This document shows positions 25,101 through 37,900 of a DNA stretch of 64,000 nt, in pieces. The first letter of the stretch is position 1, and each line of letters opens with the position of its first letter. The notes beneath the pieces were generated by a model that saw only the letters and a list, made by a program, of their open reading frames with translations, did no database searches and was not told the DNA's origin. Both the position numbers and the translations under genes were made by a program. The stretch is from Bryopsis sp. KO-2023 (lineage: Eukaryota; Chlorophyta; Ulvophyceae; Bryopsidales; Bryopsidaceae), in contig BSYQ01000010.1 of NCBI GenBank assembly GCA_030272585.1, forward strand, positions 1,860,001-1,924,000. The letters are read 5' to 3'.

Positions 25101-27651
25101 TTTTCATCACTTGCCTCCATATGTGGAAAAAGTCCAAATACATTACTGGTGTTATGTTCTATTCTGCTTTTTTTTTTTTTTTTTAAACATACATTTTTTT
25201 CTAATTTACTTATCCATAGGACAGTGTTATCCAGCCATGCCCACTCAGCTTTGCAGTGAATTAATCAAATATCTATTGTCATTAATAATGATACTAGTAC
25301 TTTAATTTTTGTTTACCCTACCAGAACAAAACGCTAATTACGACGGAGCCCCACAACTCTGCCACACAGAAAAAAGCTGAATATGTCCAGTTTTCAATGC
25401 ATTTCAACAGTCCGTGGAAACCCATCGGAGTGTATTGGGATGCAGCCTCGTAAAAGCCGTGGAAGTGTAGATAAGGAGCCGCAGGGTAAAGGCAATATGT
25501 GAAAAATACGTAAAACGCAAGAAGTGGTACCACTGCTGCGTAAAACACAGATTTCATGGGAAGCTTGTTCACCTGTATTAAAAAATCACGGCAAATTTTT
25601 GTTCAGAAAAGAAAAAACACAGACCGCATGGGGGAGTGGAGTCCCAAAATTTTTTTTTGAAGTTTTGGAATCGAAAGCCTTCATATCTTTTCTAGGAAAC
25701 AGAAATAGAAAACTTTTCTTTGCACGAAGGGTTTTAGAATTTTTTTGTTCAGCATCATGCCCCCAGAAATTGACCCAGATACGACCCGATATGCACATTT
25801 GTCTGTTGCCCCCCCCAAAAAAATAAAAAAAATAAATAAAATTCTTGAACTTTTCATAATTCAAAAAATGATAAATCTGTGGTTCGATGAAGTGCACATA
25901 TGGAAGCCTCACCAATTGTCCATAGAAAGAGAAGAAACCCACAGACGCGGGCAATACTCCAAATGCAGCCAAAAAGGGAAGACTTTCTGCCCCCACTTGG
26001 GTTATCATTATGGTGTCCTTCACGTTCTGAAAAGCCAGAAATGAAATTCGATGTTTTTCGGGGGGTTTTACGAGTCGAAAAACGTTGACAGAAAGACAAA
26101 TTATCGAAAAAGGAGTAGCAGCCATCAGCTCTAGGCTTGACGCATCATAATGGTTAAGAAAAGTACTGCTCCAAGTAGCTTTTTTTTTTCAAGGATTTTT
26201 TTCCCAGTGCTGAAAAGAAAATCATCCCGGCTATGATTTAGTTTCCCCCCCTCCCAAAAGAAAAGACAATAATAATATTACTAATATATCATAAAATAAA
26301 ATTCACAGTCGTTGGCCAGTGCTAATCTGTGCATGAGGTTTGCAACCTTCCTCAGACTTGACCGAAGAAAATAAAGTTGAAAAAAAAACAATTTCTCGGC
26401 TTTTTTTATATATTATTTACCTGAAGGATGCATAAATTGAACGTGGCACAGAAAAATACGACACCCAATGGAAGCATTTTCCCCAGCAGCTTCATTGGTT
26501 TCACTTTTTCAGCGCGGGCGGCATCGTTCACAGTGTCTTTCGGAATCTAAGCAAAACCATGACAAAGAAAGTTGGAGGGGAAGCAGCAAGAAAATCACAC
26601 AAAAAAGAGTGGAAAACATTGAAAAAGCAACGGTGGATCGAACAAGGAGAAGCTAACACCGTCTTAGGGCGGAGCTCAATAAGAGGTCGTATGAATAAAT
26701 ATTTTCATGATGACCTTACGTTCTTGAATCTGATTGTCCTAGCTGTTTTTCTGCGTTTTTTTTTTTTTTTTTTTTTGGGGGGGGGGTCCATTTCTAGTCG
26801 TCAGGAATTGATGTGGATGCCCTTTTCCATCCCCCCACCCCCACCCCCACCCCTACACACACCTTTGGAAAATGTCCCCGTTTCCACCATCGAGATCGAT
26901 TCCGTTGCTTGAGCCAGTGACTCTCCGTTTTGGCCAAGGTGTTTGCGTATAAAAAGGGTAGCCTCAGCATGAAGAGCATGTTGTCATGTTGCGATTGATC
27001 GTCGGAAGAAGACGGCCTGTTCGGTTGCCTCCCAGCGGTTTCCGCTCCGTTCGGCCGCTCCGTAGTTCTCAGCCTAAGGGAACCCCGGTGCGAAAACCGT
27101 GGTCTCATCGGCATCGCACTGCCCAATCCTAGGGGGCTAGGACCTGCACCTGCCGTTTTTTTACCAAAAAACAACAAATCAAGAAAACGGGCAGAAAATT
27201 CTGTATGGTGGTTGTTCGGGAAGTTGGGAGTGCGATTCGTGCGAATAACAGCGAAAAAATATCGAGTTGGGGGGAAAATTGAAATTAAAATCGAGGGGGT
27301 CTGTGATGAAACATATACAGATTGGAGGAAAAGAAAACCCGAGTTTGTGTTGAAGCCATGCCAGACCGTCGTCGAATTAATAGCTGAAGAGATGGTGGGT
27401 ATTTTTTGTTACTGTGTGGGAAAAACATGGGATCTCCTCAAAATCTCATCAATTGCAAAAAAGCAGACCTTTTTCTTTTCTTTTTTTTAGGGGGAAGGGA
27501 GGGGACACACACACATGCGCGCATATATGAATAAATAGGATATAAATATATACATCTGAAGAGAAAGGCCTTTGCAGGGTTTGTGGATTGTTGTTTTTTT
27601 ATTCCCCTCACCAGGCTGCTGCTGTCGGTCTTGAAAGCATGGGACAGCCAT
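22132..27651 (-). CDS. Plastid-type ATP/ADP translocase (TLC/NTT family)
   Basis: Exons: 27612-27651, 26863-27149, 26421-26546, 25913-26026, 25322-25572, 24207-24430, 23570-23853, 23058-23207, 22657-22883, 22132-22456. All phases close, giving 675 aa (plant NTTs are about 620). The family core starts near residue 120 (KLLGKMLPLGVVFF) and runs through about 11 hydrophobic segments. It includes KLPMKSVFY, the ENWTYSAFFCVAELWGS block, VDEAKTIYPLMG and AKYSLFDPAKEM, all typical of nucleotide transporters shared by plastids and intracellular bacteria. The first about 110 residues are Arg/Ser-rich and hydrophilic, consistent with a targeting sequence. Known role: exchange of cytosolic ATP for stromal ADP across the inner plastid envelope. 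The acidic, Ser/Asp-rich C-terminus is longer than usual. The ATG at 27651 (context CCCATGG) is the likely start, but the frame stays open upstream to 28014. Confidence 0.92.
24584..25115. repeat. Three diverged repeat units in a translocase intron
   Basis: Units at about 24584-24656, 24912-24985 and 25041-25113 share the order GCATCAG.GTACA, then TTTTCATCA, then TGCTGTGAACAGCAC, then TTTTTCATCA. Units 1 and 3 are close; the middle one is diverged. All lie in the intron between exons 24207-24430 and 25322-25572. Confidence 0.8.
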
Positions 27652-30388
27652 GGGTACAGGCTCCACCACAGGTCTTTGGTGAGGAAGACATCTTTTAGAA
27701 TTCCTCCCCAAAGAACATCCCGACCCTGAAAACACGCACACCAAAAATACGAACACGCTCAGACTAAAAGGATTTAAGAAAAAAGTGCCGCGAACACACG
27801 ACACGTGCCGTTCGTTCTCCGGAAACGAAAGCGTAGTCGCGCTCCATCGTTTTCGACGAGACCTCAAGGCGCCCGAAAAGGAGTAGCAACGTCGAGGGTC
27901 TTTCGTTTTCCCAAAAGAAAAAAGAATAAAAAGATGACATTGGTCGGACCGCGACTGCAGCTTTTTTCTTCCACCTCCCCTCCAAGCGGAAAACATTCTC
28001 GAGGCCGCGTTCATGTCGGTTCCGTTTCAACGTTTCTGACTGCCTGTGGACTCGAGTCCGCGATACGCATCCGGGCCTTTTTAAAAAACCCTCAGCGACA
28101 GAACTTCAACAGACCAGAAATATGGGTATAATTCAGAAACAGCACTCAAGCGAGGGATTCCGAAAGCGACAACGACGCCGATGCGCCGTTGCGACGTGGA
28201 AGTCTTTCTCGACTGACGACGACTCCTCACCGGGCCTGTTCGCGGACATCCGAGCAGAGCCGCATCTTACGACAGGCCTTCCAGCACGCCCGGTCGGCCC
28301 CACCGCCTCGTACACAGATCGCTTCATATCCCGGAAGACGCAGTTCACCGCGTGATGACAGAGTTAACCCTTCGTCGCGCGACTCAAAGTGGCATGCGCC
28401 AATCCTCCACCGAGTCCGTCGCTCACGGAAACTCTGAATTCCGGATATTTTTAGCGACGTTGAAAAACAACTGTGGACAACAGCTCCTTCGTCCTCGACT
28501 TTTACTCTCTCTCTTTCTCTCTTTTCGATTCCTTCTCTTTCTTTCTCTTCCTTTTTTTTTTTTGGCGACACCAGGCAATCCCGAAGTTGATGGTCGGAGT
28601 TTGAACGGTTGATCGAAATGCAAAGCTCTGTGTTGAAGAGAGGAGTTCAACAGAACAGAAAGTCGGTGGAACTGTACAGATTCGCAGTGGTGACGTCATC
28701 ACATCAACCACGCGAAAGCGGGGGCCAGAATCCCCAATCAGGCCCGAACGTAAATCCACCCATCGCGGTGGACGGTTTCTTTTGGGTGTGTTCTTTTTGT
28801 TGTTCTTACCTTGTATTACTCGGGCATCATGGGGGGTGATGGCCTCTTTTTGCTGTAATTGATTGATTGATTGGTGGACGGTAGATGCATGCATCTGGTG
28901 ATGTTCAAACAAGCACAGAAACAAACAAGCAGTTGTTTTTTTGTTGGATGATATGCACTTGATGATATTGATGGAGGGCAGGCCTTCCCTTCCTCTAGGT
29001 GTTTCAAAAATGTTAAAGGAAATCAACGTGCAGTCTGTAGCTTTCTGGAAGCGATTTCTGAGCGTCAAACGTCAACTTTTTTTGGGGGGGGGGTGCGGAA
29101 ATGGTGATCTGTACGGATTGGTTCAGCCAAAGTAAGGTCTGTTTATGTGGTCACTACCACAAACGACAAACTTCTGGCTGCCTTTCTAAAAAGCAAAATT
29201 TTGCATTCAAATATGTTGCAGAGACCCGTTGGGCGACGAAAATCGATACGCTCAAACAACAAAAATGTGTAGAACGAGTGTGGTAGTGATTCCTGGCTAG
29301 TTTGTAATGTGACCATTAGGAGTTCGAGGTAGTTTTCATGTGCCTTTGTCTACAAAGGCGGTGCTATTGTTAATACCGTGTAAGAATTTGGTCCCACCTC
29401 GTCCCGTCCACAACGAGCATATTCAGTCTGTTTCAGAAAATCAATGCCCTCGGCATGTGGTTCACTGTCAAAAGTTTTACGCATTTTTTTGTTGGCAGCG
29501 CAAAAACGATTTTTGGATCTCTCAATTTGTTTTGGAGTTTTTTAAGGTGTTGATCTTTAAAGGCTGGCAGCCAAGCTAACACTTGTGGACCAAAAAATAG
29601 GTGTTCCTATCCTTTCTTTCTTTTTTTTTTCCTTCGGCTTGCTTGCTATTGTGTTTTTGCAAAATCGCCAACTGTAAATATCTTGGTAAATTATTATGAG
29701 TTTTTTAATGTTGTACATTCAATTAAGCACAAACTTTTCACGACATTCCTTGATTGGATGTGCATGTGGAAATGCAAGTGCAGGCAAAGGCCCCTTCAAG
29801 GGCAAGTCTTTAAGTTATCTATCAATAACTTGATAAATATTGCTTCCTTCATAAAAGGTTTCCTCCAAAATCATGGATTTGCAGTTTTCATGAACCGATC
29901 AGACTCAATGAGGGAAGCCTTTATTTCGCAATTGTGCAGACATCGATTTCCCCTCCGTCTTCTGCAGCCGCAGCCAGTTTTGTAAGACATATAAGACACA
30001 CATAAGACACCCTCCCACATCTAACAAAAAACACAGCCGCAAAAGATACAGGCTTTGCAGCACAGACCATCTGTCCCCGAACAGACACACCGTGTGGAAA
30101 TTTTGAACGATCTTGCGACCAACATTCAATGTCCAAGTTGGACCGACTAGCGAAAAACTCGGCATTCCACGCAACAGGCACGGCGTCGCGGTTGCGTGGC
30201 GAGCCAAAATTAAGGACCGGCTGAATATCCCTTCTACTGCAAGAGTCCCACCCGCTCAAAAACGCTGCTCACTAACGGAGCAAAGAAAAACAAAATGCTT
30301 GTGCATTTGGCAAGTGGTGCCCACTTCTGATACGCGAAGAAGTCGTAGCGTCGACACACACACACGGCACTAGTGACAGTACTGTCAT
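27652..30388. other. Upstream region of the translocase gene and unrecognised intergenic DNA
   Basis: 27780-28480 is GC- and CpG-rich compared with the rest of the flanks and open in several frames on both strands, as a promoter or 5' leader could be. A perfect TGACGTCA palindrome (bZIP/CRE-type) lies at 28691-28698. The rest (28700-30388) has no frame with recognisable domain content. Confidence 0.5.
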
Positions 30389-31359
30389 CTACGTTTGGTC
30401 GGGGGCTTCCTCCCGCTCAACCAATCCAAAAACTCCTCCGTGTTCGAGCATCTGTTCTCTCAGAATCCGCCCTCCTGGAGGAACTTCAGCTCCGGCGTGC
30501 GTAACGGGAGCCAATCCCCAGACCTGCACTTCGCAAAGCGTAAGGAACCCAATGCCCATGAGCTGGATCGCTACTATCCGTCCTTCTTGGTTGCACGCCC
30601 ATGACTTCGTTTCGCCCCTGCCCTGCTTGCCGCCAGTGACGCAGGCGAGATTCGAAAGGTACCTCTGCTTGTTCCCAACTTTGATCGAGAAATTGGACAG
30701 GCGCTGCCAACAGCAGTCAGCGCGGTTAGTGATGACGACCCTAGTCACGAGGTAGCTCCTCCCCAAATCCACCGCCCACCATGGCCCCTTGCAGCGTTTG
30801 GTGTGGGTGCAAGAATTGCCTGAATAATTGGGGTTGACGTCACCGTCGACCGCCCTCGACGACACACCACCGTAGATAGTGGATGATTGCCTGGTTCTTT
30901 TCCCAGAGGAGAGGAGGTGCTCGGTCGGAGAATAACAGTGGCCGCTTGGGGCGGCGTCCCCACGTGGAGTCTTGTGGTGCCCGCTGTACTCAGCGTTGGT
31001 TTTATACCCTCCGTTTCTGTTCTTTTTCAGACAGCCTCCGAGGCCAGTTCCCCACGAACCCCACGAGAACCCATCGCAGTCACTGTTACTGCGGCACTCC
31101 GTGCGAGCAGCTTCGAGGGAGAGCCAGTTGCCACATTTCAGGTTGCCAGCGGCTCCCCCTGACGCCTCGAGGTACCCTTGCGAGACCTTGAAGAAGTCGT
31201 GGTCGTAATCTGGACTCGCTGGTGAGCACAGAAACGAGGGATCTTGTCAGCAAGCGCGGCGTCGGAGTGCCAGCGAGCAGACGCTTCTGCGAGTCGCTTA
31301 CCCGTAAATGTTGCGAGTAGAGCGAATCGGAGGACGGCACTCATCATGCTGGGGAACAT
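30389..31359 (-). CDS. Secreted protein: Cys-rich module plus fucolectin/F5-8C-type domain
   Basis: Two exons, 31302-31359 and 30389-31218, with phase closing exactly, give 295 aa. The first exon encodes a signal peptide (MFPSMMSAVLRFALLATFT). Residues about 22-95 form a Cys-containing module with the pattern GYLEA...C..W.SLEAA..EC.....CDGFSW, reminiscent of PAN/apple-like folds. From about residue 120 comes a fucolectin (FTP, F5/8 type C) domain: RQSST-like opening, AVDGDVNP, PWWAVDLG, VVITNRADCCWQRL, an NF.I.VG strand and CEVQVWG at the end. Known of the family: calcium-assisted binding of fucose or other sugars. Inferred role: secreted or wall-associated lectin-like protein. The last about 45 residues are acidic and Pro/Gly-rich with no known fold. 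The ATG is the first one that opens the signal peptide. Confidence 0.85.
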
Positions 31360-31959
31360 TCTGTCAATGGTGAATTGGCGAGTGGGGATGCAATTTTGAT
31401 GGCAAGCAGGCAAGGAAAAGTAGAGAGACGAACATGCATCCATCTGTGTTACGCACTGTACGACTGTAGCCATTTTTTTTCTTTCGATTTGTTTGTTTCA
31501 GCCGCAACTGACGTTTTCTTAAAAAGTCTCATTACATCTCAATATTCGTCCTACGTTTTCTGTGTGTGTTCCGTCAACATCAACTCTCGGGTGAATGGGG
31601 GATGAAGCGCTGGTTAAGGATTTTTCCTTGTATTCCCCCGACACTGCAGGCATGTCTGGAAATATTTTTCGTTGGTTGGATTGGGGGGTGAAGCGCAATT
31701 TGAGATACGCTATATTCGTGGTGTGGTTTTACCAGCATCACGATTCATCACAATATCATGGAGAGCCGGTCAAGCCATGAGCCAGCCCAAACGGGCGTCC
31801 AGTTCTGCCGCTTTGATAGGCCTTGCCTTGATCATGTCTACTCTATTTACACATTTCCTAGCGCCGACAAACCACTATCTGTTGCACCCCCACCCCCCAA
31901 AATCACCCTGCTAAAAACTCCACAACCAATCACTGAGACACATCTGAGTTCACCCAGCA
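31360..31959. other. Intergenic between the OFD1-like gene and the lectin gene
   Basis: About 600 bp without a recognised gene. It must hold the 3' end of the OFD1-like transcript and the promoter of the lectin gene, both on the minus strand. Confidence 0.5.
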
Positions 31960-34900
31960 TCAGAATTCTCCTCCCCAAGAAAGCCTGCCCTCTTGTCCAT
32001 CAGAGAACCCCGTCGACATCTCGCCTACGCTGTCCAGTTCCGGCGGTAACGAGCTGAAGCTGGTTTCAGAGGAAGCGTCTCCATCATCCTCGTCCACTTC
32101 GATCGATCTGAAACACACAAGGCCCGGCTTGAAACATTCTCATGGACAAACTGTACGAATGAGCGTTAAATTGGGGGGGGTGGCAATCCATCGATCAAAG
32201 ACACCCGCCTTTCCAACCTTGCCAAAACACCAACAGCCAGGCCCAAAACAGTATGAAAAGCATCAGATTGGGGGGGATGGTTTGAAAATGAACATAGGAA
32301 ATTGACTGAATTCACCTCTCCTCCTCTGGTGCCTCGATGACCTCCACAAGCAAGCCATCCTCATCCGATTGGTCCACTTCCAACAGAACATTCTTGCTTT
32401 GCTCCCCCTTCTCATCGCTTATCTCTGACTGACCTCCATGATTATCCTCTGTACACACTCCCAATTCGTTTCGGGTTATTCCTTCACCCGAGGTTCTCTC
32501 TGCTCCAGCATGAGCTTGGGGTTCTTTTTCAGGAGGGGACGATGTTTGGACGCTGTGTGGTTTTGGTCCATCCTTCTCCAGATGCAAATGTGGAGGGGCT
32601 TGCGAATGTTGGTTCAATTTGCAAAGTTCTCCCACTTCATCAGATTCTCCACTTTGAGAATCTTTTGCCTCGCTGCAATTTTCACTAGAGCGGCTTCTTT
32701 CGTTTATGCCGAGAGCTGCCTCACTCTGATCCACACATTCGGGCAAAAGTCCTGCTCCAGTCGAATCCCCAGCATCGACATTCACCTCCGGATGGACATC
32801 TCTAGCACTGCCCAATTTTCTGGTTGCCAGAAATTCTACCTGAGGTTCGCATTTTTCTGGGATAGTGTCAGGAGGGGTTCTCGCATTGTTTTCAGTGATC
32901 AAATTCAGACTGCTCTCGGTCGAAAGAATTGATGGAATTCCCACAGCATCCCCATTATCAAACGCCTCTCTGTCCTTTCTGAGAGTTTGCCCACAAGTGT
33001 CCATTGGAATCTCTGACATAACCTCGTTCAGACCTCCAGGCATGGTTTTCATGTATTGCACCTTCTCCTCCGAATTTTGCCCTGGATCAGGATCGCCCCC
33101 GCTGGAGGTTGCCAGGTTAGTTTTTTGGCCTGGTTTCGAACATTTCACCGCAGGACTGACATCGAGCAGAATGGGTGACGGAGTCCCTGTGCAGAGAGAA
33201 AACCAAACTCTTTTTTCATCGATAAGTAAATCTATCTTTTGACAGCCTTTTGTGAATTCTCAACATTGCCCTGCACTCATTAAAGAGCCTTACAAAATTC
33301 CGGAGTGAATTCAATCGAACGCAAAAATCTGCACACACAGACAATTTCGTTTCCAAAGCATGCTCCGATTTTTTTTTCCGGTGCAGGGCAGGTTCACTCA
33401 TCTCCTCCACAATTTTTTTTTCTGTTTTCCTTTTTTTTTTTTTTCAATTTGTGGGTTGTACCTCCATGTTTTCCCAGCATTCCGCCTGAGGGAGTTTCGC
33501 TTTCCGCATAGCGTTGGACACGGTCGCATGTGTTTAGAGACTGTGGAGCTTCAAACTTTTGAGGGGGAAAAATCAATAAATCAAAAAGTCTGGAGGATGA
33601 AAAAAAAAAAAAAGACGGAGACAGAGACACCAAAAAATTCATCGTGAAATTCAGCACAATCAGCAAACGCATGAAAGCAGATAATGATACTGTATAGATA
33701 TATATATAATCCATATTTCGAAATACATCTTTCTTACACTTTAAAACCGAACCCTTTTTTCTTCCTTCTTTTTTTCACTTTTTCACAGACAGATGAATCA
33801 AACTCTTTTACCTTGAGAGGGGCTCCACGTCGTGGCTTGCCATCCTTAGACATGAGTTTGTGTTTAGATTTTGACTTGAGGGGTCTGTATGGTTTGTCAG
33901 ACACAGACGAAAAGCTATCATTTTCATCAAAATCCGTGCTGAGCTCAGACTCTGTGCTGTCGTCTATGGCGTCCCTTTTTGAGCCTGAAGATAATTTCAC
34001 ACCCACCATTCCATTCCATTCTATTTACACGTAGTTCATTATTTGTTTTTTGTTATTTTTTTAATTTTAAAAGTAAATAAAAAGATTGATTTCCACAGGG
34101 ACAAAAAAAAACATTTTAAAACAATTTAAAAGAACAAACAAGTGAATAAATAAAAAACTAATACAAGAAGTAACAAAAAAATAGAAATATGAACTGTATG
34201 TACATAAATATCAAACATATATAGTCTTGTCTACTAGTAGTCTACTAGTCTAGTATTCTATATTCTTTATAATCTTACGTTCTCGATTTCTGGACCTCTC
34301 CACACGTCTGGCAATTCCATTCAATTCTCTCTCGGTGTTCCTCCTGCCCATCTCCACTTTCCTGCGGAAATCTTTCAGCTTCTTTTTCAACGCCTCCTCT
34401 TCTCGTTCCAGTTGGGAGGCCTGCCAAGAAAACTCAGCAGCGGGCGTCGAAACATCCAAGCAAGACGATTTTTCCAGGAGTCTCGCTGAGATGCTCTGCA
34501 GTTTTGGTGCTGAGCACGATGTGCTGGGCTCCTTCCTAGGGAGGAGAGAATTCGCTGGAGCAGGGCTGCTGTGTTTGGTGAAGTTTTGGTGAGCATGGAT
34601 TCCAGGATGCATATTTTGGTTTTGATTTGACCAATGCACTCCTGAGAGCAAAAACAAAAAAGAAAAAAAAAAGTGAGACGAGAAATGACCTACCCTCCTC
34701 TCATTATTCGCTTTCTTGTTTTTTTTTCACCCTTTTTTTCTCTGCAATACGTCCCAGATGCTTTCGCAGCGGGGGAATATGTCACGAAAAAACAAACAAA
34801 CAGAACTTGGAAGGTAATGTTACAGAGATGACTGTCAGGTTTGGGTCGATCTGTCAAACGATAAAGAAATGAAATTTCCTTAATTATTTTTTATTTAATT

Positions 34901-37900
34901 TTTCTTTTTTAAATATGATGTGTAATATTTCTCGTGAGCTCACTCAATCGCACACCTCCATATGTGGTCCCAATGAATTGAGCATTTGCTCGCAAAGTGG
35001 CGATTTCCATCGTGGACCTCTCCAGCTTTCGTTTCAGTTCGCAGCACCGGCGCTCCGCCCCTCCCAACTTTGACCTCAATTCTTCTGCATGGTCCAGAGC
35101 TTCCAGCCTTTCTGAAATTGCCTTTGGAAAAAAAAATGAAAAAGAAACGGAGAAAAAGCTGTGAACCCTCTTTTCGTTTTCATGGCAGCATGGAGATAAG
35201 AGCACTATACAAGGTTATGGTTGCATTTTTTTAGAGAAATGCGAAAGTAAAAGAAAGACAGGATATGCACCATGACATGCATGGCCGGGAGCAAAAGATA
35301 CGACAATTTATGCTCATCAGCATTTTGATTTGTCATCATCGTTTCCTGAAAAAAGCAATTTTCCTGAGGGAACCACAAAAAAAAAGAGACAGGGAGAACC
35401 GACAACTCCCCCAAAAGAGTTTTTTTCTGTTAAATTACTTTTTTTTTGACCATTCAGAAAATAAAGGAAAATAATCCAACCATTATCATCATAGAGAAAA
35501 CAATTTCGTTTCTTTTTTCTTTTTTTAGTTTACCTCATCGAGAAGAGCTCCCTGCTCGAGACTCTTTTCCTTTAGTTGCTGAATTTGCTCATCGAAATGC
35601 TGGAGTTCCCCCTCAAGCTGCTGCTTCTGTTTGGAAAGGCCACGAATTTTTGACATTAACTTGCGAACTTCACTTTCATGTCGATTGGATTCTTGAAGGA
35701 CTCTTTGAAGCCCCACTACACCCAGAGATCCAGCACCCGAATCTGCACCGAAAAAAAAGTAAAAAAAAAGTAAAAATAAATTTGTCTTTCGTGGCTGTTG
35801 TTCCTAAACTTGATAAAAAAAAAGAGGCAGCAGCTGAAACTATGGTGAAAACGTTTTGCCTGGGGTTTTGATGCCTGAAACCAATACTTTTGAAAATAAA
35901 CCGAAAAAAATGACGGGCAGTACAAAAATACTATAATGCTCGGTAGCAAATAATCTGATGGAAAATATCATCCCGACTGCAATTCATAAGAGAAAGCGAT
36001 GCCAGAAAAGCAGTGATTTGCTCGAACGGCTTCAGAAATAAAAAAATATATATCTATATATATTGTCGAAAAAAATAAAAAAGCTCACCGAAAGAGCATT
36101 CCAGCTGTCGATCAAGGGACGACAGATTCTTCTCCTGACGCTTTGCGAGGATTTCCGTGGAGCGAGACAGGGCATCTTTCTGTTGATTCAGCCTTCGATG
36201 CAAATTCTCCTCGTTGAGCTGGTGCCGTTGAATGACGTTCTGGCATTCCTCCAGCTTGAATTCTGTTCTCTTCATTTTTTCCAGAGATGATCGAATTTTC
36301 TCCTCCGAATCCCTTTCAATTCTGTCCTGCAAGGACTACAGAGAGGAAAGAAAAAAAACAGCTGAAGACAGCAATATTGAAAACAACACTGGAAAAAAAG
36401 AATAAAAATTTAAAATTAAAGTTATAGTAAGAATTGCTTGTTTGAGTGGTGGATGGGGCTATCTAATGCTTTTATTTTTATTTTTTTTCAGCCCTGATAT
36501 AACATAGTGTTGAGAAAAAGAAAGAAAGAAAAAACCACTGAAAAAACAAGCGAACAATAACATGTCATACAAGTGCATCAAACTGAAAATGCATGTTTTC
36601 CTTTCCTTTTTTTTTTGTTTTTTTTTTGAAATAAGCAGGCAGAAATTTGAGGATTTTTCTGCAGCTTGTTTTTCACCTCCAATGCCATTTTCTGGTCGAG
36701 CAATTTTTTTCTCTCATCTGCCATCTCATCGTTGAGCTCTTTCCGAATTTTCATCTCGATGGCATCCCTACACAATTTGAAAAACAAGGTTGAAAAAAAA
36801 CCGTAAGACAGCCACTCTACTATACAAGGATGGAAAAGTCACTTTCTTAGTCTCACCGGCTTTCATCCAGCTCCAACTCTTTCCTTTTCAATTTTCTTTC
36901 CCGTTCTCTCAGCTCCATCTCCAAAGATTCAACATGGTCCTGAAGTAACAAAAAAAAAGCAAGAAAAGAACAACAGTAAAACAGATTATCATTTCTTCTT
37001 TTTTAAAACATTGAAACAGTTTTCACCTTACATAAAGATATGTTCATAACTCCACCTAGGTAGAGCAGTGAAAAAAAAGAGGAAAAAAGAAAAAAAGAAA
37101 ATCCCTATGCAATGTTAAAATCGACGCCCCCCCTTTCCTCCCCCTTTCAAAACAAACGTGGTAACACGAATCCAAACAGAATGTGAATTTACGGACCTTT
37201 CTGGACTGACAGCTTCGTTCGAATTCTTCCTTTTTCCATTGCAAAGTCTGCTCTTCGTTGGCCATTTTCTTCAGATGCTCGAAAGACACCCTCTCCATTT
37301 CCACCCGTTGCTGATTCAATTGCTCCATCACTCTGTTTTCTCTTTCATGCAATTCTCGGGATCGAGCCTTTTTTTTTGGGGGGGGGGGGGAGGGCAACAG
37401 AAAAAAAAAGCTGAATTTAAAAATATATATATAATAACAACACAGATAACAGCACGATCCATAGAATCTTTGCAACACCCCCTGTAAGTGATACTTCCTC
37501 CTGTCCTTTTCTTTTCAGTTTCCAGTTTAGTTTAATTTATTCTTTATTTTTACTCTTTATTCTTTTTTTTTTTGGGGGGGGGGGGGGATCCCTCACCAAG
37601 TGTATTCTGTCGAGGTCTTCTCTTTGTTCTTCCAATTGCTTTCGCCAATTGCAGTTTGAGTCTGACATTCGAGAATTGGCACCATCTGCCCGGCGGAGAT
37701 TCTCGACCTGAAGACAATCCCTTTTTCAGAGAGTCTTATGAAATTGAGGGATACAAATCATGAAATTTAGGGCAGCGCTTGGAATTTGACACTTGAGGTC
37801 TTCTTTTATTTATTTCCTTTGTTTTTAGTTTTTTTTTTTTTAAACTGACCTGGGCTGCCACCTCCCGAGCAACTCGTTCATCGCATTCACGTCTGTTGCG

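Noticed and set aside
27612..27729. Trp-rich alternative frame of the translocase first exon (WWSLYPWLSHAF)
   Set aside because: It looks protein-like but ends in phase 0, and no acceptor near 27149 continues in frame without a stop; the phase-1 frame joins cleanly.
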